Shown piece by piece: positions 22,807 through 34,500 of a stretch of 64,000 bases of DNA. Every line of letters starts with the position of its first letter. Positions within the stretch are counted from its first letter, which is position 1. The position numbers and the translations under genes are program-made. The stretch comes from Torreya grandis (Eukaryota; Streptophyta; Pinopsida; Cupressales; Taxaceae), in NCBI GenBank assembly GCA_037957365.1, contig JARHVA010004805.1, positions 825,001-889,000 on the forward strand, read 5' to 3'. Below the pieces are notes generated by a model. It did not search any database, had not been told where the DNA came from, and worked only from the letters and a program-made list of their open reading frames with translations.

Positions 22807-24371
22807 TCTTGGGGAAAGGGGAAAATTTAATAGTAGTTAATATTAAGCAAGAAGGGCACAAAGAGCACAAGAATGAGCTAAAAAGGAGAAGGCAAACTTT
22901 GATAAATTAGGATTAATAATGCTAAATTAGTTTTCATTTAGGTAATTATAGGGATTCACATATATATCCTACATTGATGGCACTTGGTAGCTCACTTAGC
23001 AAAAATTAAAATTTAATTTAGCAGCATGATTCACCTATTCATTTCTTGATCTGGAATTAACTCAAATATTTTATGTTAGAACCCCACTAGGTTTAACTTG
23101 AAAAATGGTAATTTTTTTTAACTTTAATTTAATAATCAAACCATATTATTCCTAATTAAGATAAATTAATATATCTTTAACTAAATGCATCTTGCATAAT
23201 AAACTAATTATGATTCATTTAGATAATGATCAGCTTATCACATTCAAAATAATTACAAATTTAATCCATCACATAAGTATATTTGTTGAATACTAACTCA
23301 ACCAACTACTAAAATTTTAAAAAATAGAATAGTCAATCTATTATTTAGAAAGTACAATAATACCATGTTTTTACATCAGAGTGAATATAAATAAACACAA
23401 TGTTCCATGGAACTAATGAGTATCTAAAACCTCATCATATGTATATAAATTGAAGAGAAAAATTCTCTATCGATTTATTGTTAGAGGAGATGGAAAGCAT
23501 CATCAGATTGCTTTTTCACACTGATAATAAATCATAGCTCCCCTGTATAATTTCCCAACTAGGGAATGACCCTCCCTTCATATATTAGTAGATGTTAATG
23601 GTGCAGGTATCTAAAAGTCAACTAGAACCCATGTGTTGTAAGATTATAACTACATGCATCATATCATAAAGAATTCCATTATAACATGACATCGTGCATA
23701 CATGCATATAATCAACTGGTGAAATAATAACATTTAACTATAAACATTTCTTTGTTCAAAGTTTTCATATAGTTTAATGATCTAGTAAATCAATCTTAAT
23801 CACACACAAACACTCAATTAGATATAATTTAATCTTAGTATTAATTACTCTAAATAGATACATGAGAACCTTCTCACGATAATAGTCCTTAGTGTCATTA
23901 ATACTAGATTTACTAAGTAATCCACATACAAAATTTCCATGGATTTCTCATATAAGTTTAGTATTAATACCATAGTAATTAAATATAATAAATAACTTTA
24001 AATAATTACATGTTAAATAATAATAACTTAATAATTTACAATCCCAAAGTCCCTTATTCACCAAGGAAATATTACAAATAAATTATTTTCTAACAATTTT
24101 CATAATATTTACGAATTTACCAATTCCATACAAGCATCCCTTGTTCACAAGTATTATAATAAAAATAATACAATTCAGGAATTTAATAATAAATCATAAG
24201 CTAATAAACAATACTAAATACAACATTTATTTGTCCTAATAAAAAATTAATCATTTTCCTCATAATTTATAACTAAATCTACATATTATAAATTAATGGT
24301 TTATAACCTAGTTTGTATATGAATAAATTCATTCATTATAAACAAACATTAACCTACATACTAGATTATCC

Positions 24372-24374
<3 letters not shown>
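22807..24374. other. AT-rich non-coding DNA upstream of the decayed ORF
   Basis: Very AT-rich sequence with many short direct repeats of AATTA and TAATA type. No ORF, RNA gene or LTR pair was found. It may be the 5' region or LTR of the element that carried the ORF at 19740-22806, but no partner copy is in the window. Confidence 0.4.
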
Positions 24375-24446
<72 letters not shown>

Positions 24447-24462
24447 TACACACACACACACA
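24375..24462. repeat. TG microsatellite followed by CA run
   Basis: About 35 TG units (24375-24445) are followed after CT by about seven CA units (24448-24462). The two runs are complementary, so they could fold back or form Z-DNA. It encodes an artefactual Cys-Val ORF. Confidence 0.95.
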
Positions 24463-24589
24463 TCAAGTATGTCCACTTATATTTATATACATTAAAAAAC
24501 CCTTAGCCACTAATTTCCTAATATCATGATATATACATATAAATGGCCATACATCTATATGTGTGTGTGTGATTTGTAATTATTATTAG

Positions 24590-24590
<1 letters not shown>

Positions 24591-24675
<85 letters not shown>
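24591..24675. repeat. TG microsatellite, about 42 units
   Basis: This is a pure TG run of 85 bp only 130 bp after the previous one, with a small GT run at 24560-24570 between them. Purity suggests recent expansion. Confidence 0.95.
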
Positions 24676-24678
<3 letters not shown>

Positions 24679-24853
24679 TTTTATGAACTATTCATAAAAA
24701 AAATTATACCATTTTTATGTATAGTCCATAATTACATATATACATTTCAAATTTATTCTCATATCCCAAGCTCTGAACTTAAAGAATATAACTCAATTTA
24801 AAACTAACATAAAATCACATTAACACCACAACATTTAAAATTCAATTAGATGC

Positions 24854-24905
<52 letters not shown>

Positions 24906-26910
24906 CTACTAGGTACCATATGGTACATCAACCTATTGAAATCATTCAACATATGTTTAACCCCAAAATTAAACATATATGACCCCAAAATAGCTCAAAT
25001 TCAAACACTTTTCAAATGTTAAAACTATGTCTAAACCATACATCTAACATAGTCTACCAAACATAATTCAATCATTCATCTAATCATATTACACACAGTT
25101 GATAAGGAAAACAATCCAACTAAAAAACTTTATCCCTATCTTCACATTCATCTATATTATATATTTAAGACGAGGTAGACTATAGTAATATTTATACTAT
25201 TTAGCCAATCCATTGCATAAATGTTTATGTTTACTCAACATATAATCTTAATATCAAATCTATTAAAATAACTTAGAATAAATAATAATAACCCAGTCAT
25301 CATATGAAATTACCAATGGTAAAAATATTGACCTAGTTTTATTATGTTTTATAAACCCATGAATTTAATACTTGTATATATAACCAATATAAAATAATCA
25401 TAATTGTATGGTATGATAAATAGCTAAACTAATTACCAGTCAACAAGAAAATCATTTACACACATAGTCTACAATAAAATTTAATACATAGTTGACCCAT
25501 AATCATCTATACACAATAAACACAATGGGTTTGAATCCCTAACCCTCTCAAGGGTTTTAAACACTAAACAACCTTTTTAAAAAACCCTAAATAATTTTAT
25601 CTTCTAAATTTATAATATGAATACTAATTTTTAGAGTATATCAATAATAAAACCTTACCTCTTAGTGCCTCAATGTATATTTTCTTCTTTGGTATACAAA
25701 AATTCCTTTTTCTTTCCTCTTGTTATCCTCAATCAACCCTAACCTCTTGTGCATTTCCAAAACTCCCATGTTCCTTTATTTTTTTCCAATCATCTACATG
25801 CATTTTTAAAACCCCTAATTTAATGGTGAACTATTCTCAACCATTATTTATCCAATAATGACTCACCATCAAACTAAAAATTATTGACATGCTTCCCACA
25901 ACTCGTATCTTGACTGCCAAACACATAATCTCATCATTATTTCTCTAACTCATAGTCAAACCCTAGCCACCCAATTTTTACATGGTCTAAATTAACAAAA
26001 CAAACCAAACCAAATGATGACTCCAATTTAGGGTTAACATCATCTTATGTCAAATAAACATAATAATTTTGTTTTAATAAAATTCAAATGCATATCCATT
26101 TATCCATTAAAAAATCAAATCTAAACATCAAACAATCAAGAGTTTATACCTAGATAATCCCTTAGGTATTAAAAACTATGCCACTATGCCACACTAGGTA
26201 CCATATTAGGTCTAGGTTAGATAAATATTATAAAATCATTTATTATATAATCAAAAATGTATTTTGTTTCCATGCCATGCATATACATATTCTAACAATA
26301 CTTTTCTATTGAATGCTTGTAGGTACACACATGTAATGGATTATGTAAACAATGGAAATAAAGTTCTCTAAAGAACATATACAGCTTAAAAATTCCATAA
26401 TGGCAACCAAATTATAATCATATCAAAAATTAATAACTACAATAAGACTCTATATCATCTAAAAACAAAACATAAAAAAATCAATCATGACAAAGCATGA
26501 ATTAATCAAACACAATAAAATTTAAAGTAATTATACATTATTTTACTATATGGTGTGTGTTAGGTTCTTTATTGAATCTCTACACCTCCAACATATTAAT
26601 TTGTGTCACCGTCACTGATGATACTCTCCTTCCATATCTATTTAGAGAGGATAATTTCTCCTACATCCACCTCACAAGTACAAATGGTAGCTATCCCATA
26701 ACTATAATAATCAATTCAAATGCTACTAAAGCATATTAATATTGAATAAAAACAATCCATGTGCATATGAAACTCATGTGCAACTAATAAATCAAGTAAT
26801 GATTCACACACAAATAATCATTATATGTTTGTTTATACATAAAAATAAATGAAAATAGTTTTCTATAATAGTAATTAAACAACATTAACCCCATTAATAT
26901 TTTTTTAGTA
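24676..26910. other. AT-rich non-coding DNA with TA microsatellite
   Basis: It contains a TA run of about 22 units at 24858-24903, then unannotatable AT-rich sequence with many AAACC and AAACCCTA-like pieces. Short ORFs at 25673-25858 and 26557-26739 lack family similarity. Nothing else was supported. Confidence 0.4.
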
Positions 26911-26914
26911 AATG

Positions 26915-27150
26915 CCCCTAGGGTTATACCTTAATGGTAAGCCATTGCAATGGTGACCACTAGGTCATGGGTTTAAGCCTTGATTGAATTTTAAGCTTTA
27001 GATGGGACACTAATTTAATCACAAGGGATTAGTTCATTTCACTCACCTTGTGATAGCATCCCTAAGTGTGTGCCAAGTTGTTGGGTCCAACATGGTGATA
27101 ATGTCATGCTAGAAAAGTTTATAGACACCTTTAGTTACCAAAAAAAATTG
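26915..27150 (+). mobile_element. tRNA-derived SINE candidate
   Basis: The head has an RNA polymerase III A-box-like TACCTTAATGG at 26927-26937 and a B-box-like GGTTTAAGCCT at 26970-26980, 32 bases apart, as in tRNA genes. It differs from the consensus B box mainly by loss of CpG. About 170 bp of body follows, ending TTACC plus an A run (27138-27148). Folding into a tRNA cloverleaf is not evident, so this is a SINE rather than a tRNA gene. A clear target duplication was not found, so boundaries are approximate. Confidence 0.6.
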
Positions 27151-27514
27151 TTTAATAATCAAATCATGTTTAGTGAGGAAATCAAGATGTAACATTTTAG
27201 ATATACATTAGCTAAAATATTTGGTGACTATGATGAGACATTTTAAATCATCCAATTAGGGCCCAGTTTCCCATTTATTTAATGAAGAAGTTTGGTAGGC
27301 ACATAAATATCTTAACCCTATAACATCCTGGGTGATCCTTGATTATGCCACATGTTTATCATTGGTTGGTCTTGCTTGAGTTAGACTACCATTAAAGTGT
27401 ATTTGGTTCCATACTTTACCTATTTGAGAGATATAAATGGCCAACTAGAGTATTGAGGTTGCATGTGGCATCCTTTGATTAGTTTATAAATCTACATGTA
27501 CCTCCTCATAACCA
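27151..27514. other. Non-coding lead-in to tandem array
   Basis: This region contains degenerate fragments similar to the array that follows, for example GCATGTGGCATCC at 27461, one unit upstream with about 10 extra bases. No coding potential seen. Confidence 0.4.
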
Positions 27515-27939
27515 TCTTGGGGTATCTTGGGCCTTTTATAATAATTTTTATAGAAGTTCCATGTAACATGGTTTGATAGGTTAATATCTCCTAGGATATG
27601 ACATCTCTAGTATGTCTAGGATACTAACACATTTGATAAGATCCATGTGGCACTTCCTTATTTGTTTAGGTTCTCTTGGGCTCTAACATCTCTGATAAGT
27701 CTAGGATACTAACATATCTAACATGGTCTACATGGTGTTTCCTCATTAGGTTGGGCTCTCTCAGGCTCTGGCATCTCTAATAGGTATAAGTTATTGGTAC
27801 TTCTAATATCTAGACCATATGGCACTCCTCATTCATAGGGATATCCTAGGATTTGACATCTCTGATAGGTATGGGAGAATAACACTTATGACAAAAGGGA
27901 TATGTGGTGCTTATTTATTAGTCAGGCTCTCCTATGAGA
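27515..27939. repeat. Tandem array of 85-bp units (about five copies)
   Basis: The landmark (G/A)(A/G)CATCTCT occurs at 27600, 27685, 27770 and 27855, exactly 85 bp apart. A weaker first unit begins near 27515. Each unit also carries GGATACTAACA-like and CCATGTGGCAC-like segments and a GGGCTCTC(T/C) tail. The units are diverged but length-conserved. As 85 is not a multiple of three, the array is not coding. Confidence 0.85.
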
Positions 27940-28512
27940 TTTCATAAATAGTGGATAAGCTAAAATAAAGCCACATAATAAATTAAAATGCTTACATTTC
28001 TATCACTAGATATTTATGATATGTTGATTAGGACTCTAAGAGATAGAGACTGTGGGAAAAATAATGAGTCCAAATCTACAAAAAACATAGTTAGTATCAT
28101 AAAATATTCCAAGTATGAAAACCCTTAACTCTTTTTAAAGACTTATTTTATAATGTAGCATGGACTTAATTATGTTTGGACTTATAAGACTACATGGGTA
28201 TTTAACAAATACCAACTCTTCATTATAAACATTTTTAAATTCTTGATAGGCTAGGGGGGAAAAGAGGTTCAAGGATTTATAAATAAGTGTGTTGATTGAA
28301 AAGGGACTAAAACTCTTGTAACTTCAATTTTATCACTTTCAGATGGGTCTACCATTTCTCTAAAGAAAGGGGTGTGTTGGATAAAAAATATCCTTTTGAG
28401 GTAAGGTAACTACTAGTTTTTACTTCCCCTCACCTAAAAAGTGGGGCATATTAGTGTGGGCATCCCATAGAGACATGACTTTGACATTGCTTCACAGAGT
28501 CATATTGTAGTA
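27940..28512. other. Non-coding DNA between two tandem repeats
   Basis: No ORF, LTR pair or RNA gene was recognised. It could be U3 or interior sequence of the plus-strand LTR element whose promoter-like region follows. Confidence 0.35.
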
Positions 28513-28670
28513 GGGGCATAGTTAGAAAACATGTTCTTCACATGTGTCATAGTTTTAGATTCAATGGGGGCATGTTTTGTAAACATGTTCTTGACACATA
28601 CATAATTTTTTAATCTTAGATTCTAGCCGGGGTATGTTTTGGAAATATGTTCTCCACAATTATGTAATTT
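28513..28670 (+). repeat. Three-copy repeat with GGGGCATGTTTT motif
   Basis: Copies start at 28513, 28567 and 28629 with GGGGCATAGTTAG, GGGGCATGTTTTG and GGGGTATGTTTTGG, each followed by AA(A/T)(C/T)ATGTTCT. A related GGGGGCATGTGTC lies at 28862. The units resemble repeated polypurine-tract/LTR-start junctions. Confidence 0.6.
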
Positions 28671-28855
28671 CCACTTTTTGGTATGGTTAAGGTGATTAAA
28701 TCACTCAATATTTCCAAGTTTATAGGTTGTGATTGATTACATCATATAACCTCATTGGTTTGACTTGGTTCCCTCACACTCACCAAGTTATAAGCATTAT
28801 TGGGTTGCACATCTAAGCTAATCTCAATTATCAATTGGAAATTCACCTTTTCTCC

Positions 28856-28868
28856 AAAGTTGGGGGCA
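28856..28868 (+). promoter_or_regulatory. Possible polypurine tract and LTR start on plus strand
   Basis: AAAGTTGGGGGCA is followed by TGTGTCTTC at 28869, a normal order of polypurine tract and LTR 5' end. With the TATA box 800 bp downstream, it suggests a plus-strand LTR beginning at 28869 and interrupted by element AB at 29961. No partner LTR was found. Confidence 0.4.
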
Positions 28869-29673
28869 TGTGTCTTCTAATATATCTCTATATCTCTAGA
28901 TATATGCACTTTCCATATTTATATTTTTCCTAATCTTAGCTCTAATTATTCATAATGATATATATTTTCAAATAAAATTTCTAAAATTCAAGGTGGTTGA
29001 ATCGATACATGGGTATACTCCTAAACCTTGTTCTCTTTTAATTTCAATAATTTTAATTCTTGAAATTTCAGATTATATGCATTGATTATATATTATATCA
29101 TGTTCTTGGTTTTAGGTTAGTCATTAGAAAATCACGCAAGTTGGACTCAAGAAAAGGTAAAGTGTGTTATACACACCCAATTATGCATTCATTTTCCTTT
29201 AAACCAATAATTTCATTACTAGATTAAGGAGGGGTGAAATTTAGACACTTATATAGCATGGATGTATACTTTTAAAATACATATCACGGATGTAATTTTA
29301 AATTCTATACCTTTACTACAGCCAAAAGGGTCACATACACTATATTTTTGTACTTAATTGTTTATCTCTTAGTCTGACCAATGTTATTCTGATAAATTAA
29401 ACCTTATATCTTGGTTAGAATGCTATTAACTGGTTTATCTTCCCTTTCTACAAGTTTTGGACCTACATATGTTTCCAACTACCTAGACACTTACATCCTA
29501 ATTAGACACTTGCATTGATGCATATGTCCTATTCTGATATAAGTGTTCATTATTTTAAAGTCATATAATTTAAAAATAAACATATTTTTATGGTCATCCT
29601 AAGTGATTTAATGTGATATATTCTCCAAAGGGATTGGTATAAATATGATATCAATCCTCATTCATTCCTCACC

Positions 29674-29681
29674 TATAAAAG
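29674..29681 (+). promoter_or_regulatory. TATA box of a presumed plus-strand LTR
   Basis: TATAAAAG in the context CTCACCTATAAAAGACC fits a plant TATA box. It is about 800 bp from the putative LTR start at 28869. The transcript would start near 29705. No ORF follows before AB intervenes. Confidence 0.5.
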
Positions 29682-30178
29682 ACCTAACATAGACCAAAGA
29701 ACTCACAAGGTAATTTACCAAAGGCTTTCAATCAAGCACCTAAGTGGTCAAATATTCCCTATTTTCTCCTATTTACACATCAATCATAGGGACATCACAT
29801 CTATAGGTTTTAATTATTGAAGGAGCATCTCATGATCCACATTTTATAAGTTAAAATGTATGTCATTATTGTACTTGCTTATCACACATTACATGATTCA
29901 CATGTAGGGGAGAACTACATAAGTCTAAGCCCATATTCAAAGTATTATCTATGTAGGTAGTGTTATCCACCCAAGTTTCACCCTATTGAAGGATATTTTT
30001 CACTTCTACTTCAAACCTAGACTAAAATGGGAATGGTCTAAAGGTTGTGGGTGACATTATAACTAAACTAGACCTCTAGATTATGGGGCTAGCTCCACTG
30101 ATATTTCACTTTAGCTAAGTTCACTAAGACATATTACTATTGGGTTGAAAAGGGTTAAGTATTGAATTAAAAAAAAAA

Positions 30179-30206
30179 AATCTACTCTAAGGGGTGGTGA
30201 TGCACC
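30179..30206 (-). promoter_or_regulatory. Conserved U5 block in AB 3' LTR
   Basis: AATCTACTCTAA, then GGGGTGGTGATGCACC, located 218 bp from the LTR end. It equals the E1 and X blocks in position and sequence. Confidence 0.6.
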
Positions 30207-30643
30207 TATATTTCTTATCCACTCAAATTGAACTCCTAACAACACTAGTAAACAATGCATAAAACTAAATCACTATCTTCAATGGCTTATAAAAAATAAT
30301 GTTTCATATAGTGGTTAGCTTGAATGACTAAATCATGAGGTTAATTATAGGAAGGCTTGGTTTAAGTCACTTATAGTCATATTTCCACTCTAAACTTGAG
30401 TCATCAACATCATAACACACTAGATGACCTACATAAAAAGCTTGTTAGCACCTAAGTGAGACTTGGACATGCAAAGGGGAATATTACACCACTTATGCAT
30501 TTCACAAAAAGTATGTACACACTATATAATTATCATGAAGAAGATTAAATATTTTATTCATCAATCCAATAAGTTTACAAGTATAAAACCAGGCAAAGGT
30601 TCTCATACTCAGGTGAGGGTTAAAAATCAAAGCCTTAAGGCCT

Positions 30644-30654
30644 AAATATATAGC
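30644..30654 (-). promoter_or_regulatory. TATA box of AB 3' LTR
   Basis: Minus-strand GCTATATATTT, conserved as GCTATATATTA at 51105-51095. An AATAAA follows 86-87 bp downstream in both LTRs, defining a short R region. Conservation in both LTRs supports a real promoter. Confidence 0.6.
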
Positions 30655-31065
30655 AAAAAGGGAAGATAAAGAGGGGTATAATATAATGGAAGATATAATT
30701 AGGGGTAATAAATGAAAATAATTAACTCATATAATATTTACATCAGTTATGACAAATCCTCTAAAAGGCTCTCCATACATTGATGCTCTTGATGGTCTTT
30801 GAATGAGCCTTTAAGAATTGCAATGGGGTAGTGGAGGATGTGGTTGACTTGTTCAACCTATCTCAAGGCATGTTATTACCCTATTTTGTCAAATAAATAT
30901 TATTCCTAGTAGTTACAACATTAATGAGATGTTATTAAGCTATCATAAATATACAACAACACATACTCCTTTTAAGCATATGACCAAGTCAAGAAATTAA
31001 CTTATTTGTCCATTATGACCATTGAAAGTGCATTTATTTCCACTTAAGGATTATTTACATGACAT

Positions 31066-31070
<5 letters not shown>

Positions 31071-31134
<64 letters not shown>
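31071..31134. repeat. TA microsatellite specific to one AB LTR
   Basis: About 31 TA units. The partner LTR near 51520 reads AATATTTCTATAATAA instead, so the tract expanded after the LTRs separated. Confidence 0.92.
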
Positions 31135-31592
31135 CTCACTTCATTATCCCTCTATGCCAACCTTCAACTTTCTTCTTGACCAAGTAGGCCAAATAGGCCA
31201 ACTAGGCTTAGTCATCTAATTATATGTATTTGGAAGCCATGAAAAACCTGTATGAAACCTTCAAAAACTATGTATAATTAATTTTTATGCCTAAACCTAT
31301 GTTACATACCATGATATAGGTTTTATTTATTATTTCACACCTAAAACCTTGCCACATTAGGTGACTAGGTCACCTTCTCCTTCATTTCTATAGATTGCTT
31401 GTTTAGAAGAGACGTACAAAGGAATTTTTAGGCATAGTTTTGGGCATATAATGACTTTAGAAGATGAAAAAAGTGTCAAATATTCCCCTCTAGTGCTTGT
31501 AATCCTTTAGAATAACCCTGTACCCTATAAAATTCATAAAACCTTTAAAAAGTACTCTTTTTAACTAATTTTATATAGTGTTTGTAAAACAT

Positions 31593-31597
31593 AGTAC
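31593..31597. repeat. Target-site duplication of copia element, left copy (AGTAC)
   Basis: AGTAC abuts the element's TGTTGG start and is repeated at 35910-35914. The uninterrupted site is seen in the other AB LTR near 51980 (CAATACTATGTG). Confidence 0.95.
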
Positions 31598-32730
31598 TGT
31601 TGGAAATATTGTCATTGATGTCAAAGATTTAGCATTATTGGTGATAAAGGCCCCATTACATTTAATGTTGTTTGTAATAAATATATCTTGGCTAATATTA
31701 GTTAATATTTATTTAATATTAATGAATATATTTTTGGTTGCATATGAGACAAAAGAAGGGCCCATGGAGAAGTCAAAGAGCCACAGGGTAAAGACAAAAG
31801 AAGGATGGGACGCATTTTCCCATGAAGAGTCATCTTGGGGAATACCAAGAGTCACCAAGTGAAGACAAAAGAGTAAGGGTGCAATTTCTCATGAAGGTAC
31901 ACTTTGAGGAATACAAAGAGTCACCAACGATAAGGACAAAAGTGGGAAGGACGTTTTTGGTCATGAAGGGTCACCACATGAATTTTCAAAGGCTTGAATA
32001 TGAAGGGTCATACAAGTTTGGTGCCATTTTCCATGAGGATTGAAGGGTCACAAAGGGGGGAAGGCCAAAGGTCATTTGGAAAGCTATAAATAAAGGCGTG
32101 AGTAGCCATTTGTAATGTGGATGTGAGAGGTTGATTTGATATTGTAATATCTAGCTTAGAAGAGTAATTGTGAGAGTTGAATATGATTTGTATTTGTAAT
32201 ATCTAGCTTAGAAGAGCAAAGGTGAGAGAGAGGAAGGAGATGTTGTATTGATCTATCATTTGTTGAGATAGAAAAATTAAGAGATAGGTCTGTTTTATAC
32301 ACAAAGGAGTTGGTGCTCTTATGGGTTAGTGCTCATGAATTGGTGTGGGGTTGGTGCTTGGCAAAGGGGTTGGTGCTCCTATGGGTTGGTGCTCATTAAT
32401 AGTAGCTGGGTTGGTGCTCAGAAAAGGGGTTTGAAGCTCCTATGGGTTGGTGCTCATGAATTTTAGTTGAGGTTGGTACTTGGCAAAGGGGTATGGTGCT
32501 CCTGTGGGTTTGTTCTCATGAATATACTTGAGATTGTTCTCTGTGGTTTTTCCCACATTGGGTTTCCACGTTATATCTTGTGTCTCTATCTATCTTGTGT
32601 GATGTTTATTGTTTGAGTTTTATTGCAAAGATTGAATGTTTGATTAAGTGGAATTTGATAAAGGGAAATTTTTATAAGATATATAATATACTAGTTCACC
32701 CCCACCTCTCAGTATATTTTGTGCTTAACA
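31598..32730 (+). repeat. 5' LTR of copia element
   Basis: It starts TGTTGGAAATATTG and ends GTGCTTAACA. A TATA box (TATAAATA) is at 32085-32092 in the context AAGCTATAAATAAAGG, so U3 is about 490 bp. R-U5 contains a four-unit repeat at 32303-32545. It is 1133 bp against 1107 bp in the 3' LTR, mainly from a 25-bp deletion there. The two LTRs are visibly much more alike than those of AB. Confidence 0.95.
32303..32545 (+). repeat. Four-unit ~60-bp tandem repeat (TTGGTGCTC) in copia R/U5
   Basis: Units start with AAAGG(A/G)G at 32303, 32363, 32423 and 32485 and each carries two or three GGTTGGTGCTC-like boxes. In the 3' LTR the starts are 35507, 35542, 35602 and 35664, where the first unit has lost 25 bp. 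The repeat lies downstream of the TATA box and would be in the transcript leader. Confidence 0.85.
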
Positions 32731-32731
32731 A

Positions 32732-32747
32732 TTGGTATTAGAGCAGG
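32732..32747 (+). promoter_or_regulatory. Copia primer-binding site (initiator Met tRNA)
   Basis: TTGGTATTAGAGCAGG lies one base after the 5' LTR and matches the plant initiator-Met-tRNA PBS TGGTATCAGAGC with one transition. Confidence 0.93.
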
Positions 32748-32799
32748 TTCCTTCAGAAAGGGTTTAACAGCTTTAAGGTAGATCAAAGAAAAGCATAAG

Positions 32800-33695
32800 A
32801 TGGCCAAGAAACTAAAGAATTAGAATCAAGAGTTCAAATCTATGGTTGAGGCTCTTAAGGAAAAGGTGTGTATCTTGGATTCTAAGTTGGCTATATAAGT
32901 AAAAGAAAATAAGATATTTATTCAAGATCTTAAGAATTAGTTAGAGGTTGCAAATTCAATTTTAACATCAAAAGAAGAAGAGTGTAATAATTTGAAGGAT
33001 GAGTTAGGTTATTTAAAGGATAATCATGAGAAGTTTATAATCAAGGTTGAAAAAGATCATGAAATATTAGTCCAAGGAAAGAAGGATGTAGGTTTTGAAG
33101 GCAAATCAAAGAAGCCAATTAGGCAGCCCAATGCTTTCAATTTTTCAAATTCTTTTAATGGCTGTTGTTTTGTTTGTCATCATGTTGGTCATAGGGCAAG
33201 AGATTGTATGAGGAGAAGTAATCAATCAAAGGGAGATCTCAGTCACATTCAAGAAAAAGGTATGAGAAATATTGTTTGCTTTTGTTGTCATAAGGTTGGC
33301 CATATTGCTAGATTATGTCAAAATAAAGTAAAGAGATATTCAAGGTATGTCGAAGGATATAGAGACCCTAGAAAATATGAGAAAAGACAAATTTAGGTTT
33401 GGAGACCTAAACTAGTAAAGGTTGATCATGTTGAGTTTAAGAGTGAAAATGAATTACTTGCTATAGTAGATAAAGAATCAGAAAGGAAGGATTGTGTAGA
33501 ATCTCTTGTTACATTTGAGCATGAGCTTTGTCAAGATAAGATAGTTGCAAAAGTTGAGAAGATGGATAATAGCATAAGTGATAAGTTTAGTAAGTTAAAA
33601 AGGTTAGACAAGCTTAAACAGATTCTAAAAGAAAAACACAAGAAGATCAAGGAAGAAATAGAGGAGATGTGGGAATCTCCTGAGATTTGTTTCTA
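32800..33695 (+). pseudogene. Copia gag, N-terminus missing, two zinc knuckles
   Basis: The frame from ATG at 32800 is interrupted by stops at decayed Gln codons, then is open at 32992-33396. It begins in a Lys/Glu-rich coiled coil (ALKEKVCILDSKLA, then ECNNLKDELGYLKDN). Two CCHC zinc knuckles follow: CFVCHHVGHRARDC (about 33165-33210) and CFCCHKVGHIARLC (about 33277-33320). A basic tail comes next, then an acidic coiled coil to EMWESPEICF at 33695. Zinc knuckles bind element RNA. The usual roughly 300-residue gag domain upstream of the coiled coil is missing, which fits a deletion just after the PBS. Confidence 0.85.
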
Positions 33696-34140
33696 GGACC
33701 CTTTTGTGTGGGGGTGTCTCTTCTAGGCTTCAAGGAGACACTTTTAATAAAATTGAAGCATGGTGGATGCTATTGGGTCTTGGCTATGTTGCATGACAAG
33801 AGGGTGAGTTGAAAAATTAATTTGTATATCTTTTGAGGGAATATAATTTTGAAGAAATTTTTTGCATCAGTATTATGGTTTGAGGCTATTAGAATGATTC
33901 TTGCATATGCGGTGTTTTAAAGTGTTTCAAATGATTATCGTCATAAGATATTAGAATGTTGAAAAAGAGATAATAGTTTCAAAAAGAAGGAAAAGGATAC
34001 TCATGTAGATTCAATCAAAAAGGATCAGAATTTCAAAGCACCATTCATCAAGAAGAAGGTTCATACATGTTCATGGTAAAAGAAACAACATGAAGATTCT
34101 ATGATGGTTCAGACAACCCTGCATGTAAAAGGTAAAGATC
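33696..34140 (+). other. Copia gag-pol junction, degraded
   Basis: This is multiply frameshifted sequence with short readable Lys-rich pieces such as FKAPFIKKKVHTCSW near 34035-34078. It leads into the protease remnant. No separate domain. Confidence 0.45.
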
Positions 34141-34500
34141 AGCCATGATTAATTGATAGCAGATGTTTGAGACATATGATAGGAGATAAAAGTAAATTCA
34201 TATCTCTAAAGAAGATCAATGGTGGTACAGTGAGATTCAGAGATAAAACCACTTCCAGGATATCTAGAAAAGGTATTTTGAGTTTGGATTATGGTAGAAC
34301 TAAGACAAAATGTTTTGTATGTAAAAGGTCTTAAGCATAATATGTTGAGTGTTATTCAAATATGTGATCAAGGATATACATTAATGTTTCATAAAGAAGG
34401 TTGTGAGATTAGAAGAAAAGATTCAAATGAGTTGATTGTAGATGCTCAAAGGATAGGGAACAATGTGTATGTATTGTCAGATATCTTCTCAAAGACATGA
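34141..34500 (+). pseudogene. Copia protease and pre-integrase remnant
   Basis: The sequence LIDSRCLRHMIGDKSKF (about 34149-34200) is the copia protease core, normally LDSGCSRHMTG, with Gly to Arg in the D-S-G motif. After a frameshift at about 34290 the frame 34291-34500 reads NVLYVKGLKHNMLSVIQICD, then NNVYVLSD, the segment joining protease to integrase. The ORF ends at 34500, and no integrase HHCC or DDE motif, RT or RNase H follows before the 3' LTR. The missing pol is the main deletion of this element. Confidence 0.88.

Noticed and set aside
24313..24801. Two frames rich in Cys-Val
   Set aside because: They are translations of TG microsatellites.
26920..26995. Possible tRNA gene
   Set aside because: A and B boxes are present but no acceptor or anticodon stems could be paired; a SINE head explains it better.
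27515..27939. CRISPR-like regular array
   Set aside because: Units are contiguous 85-bp tandem repeats without spacers, in eukaryotic DNA.
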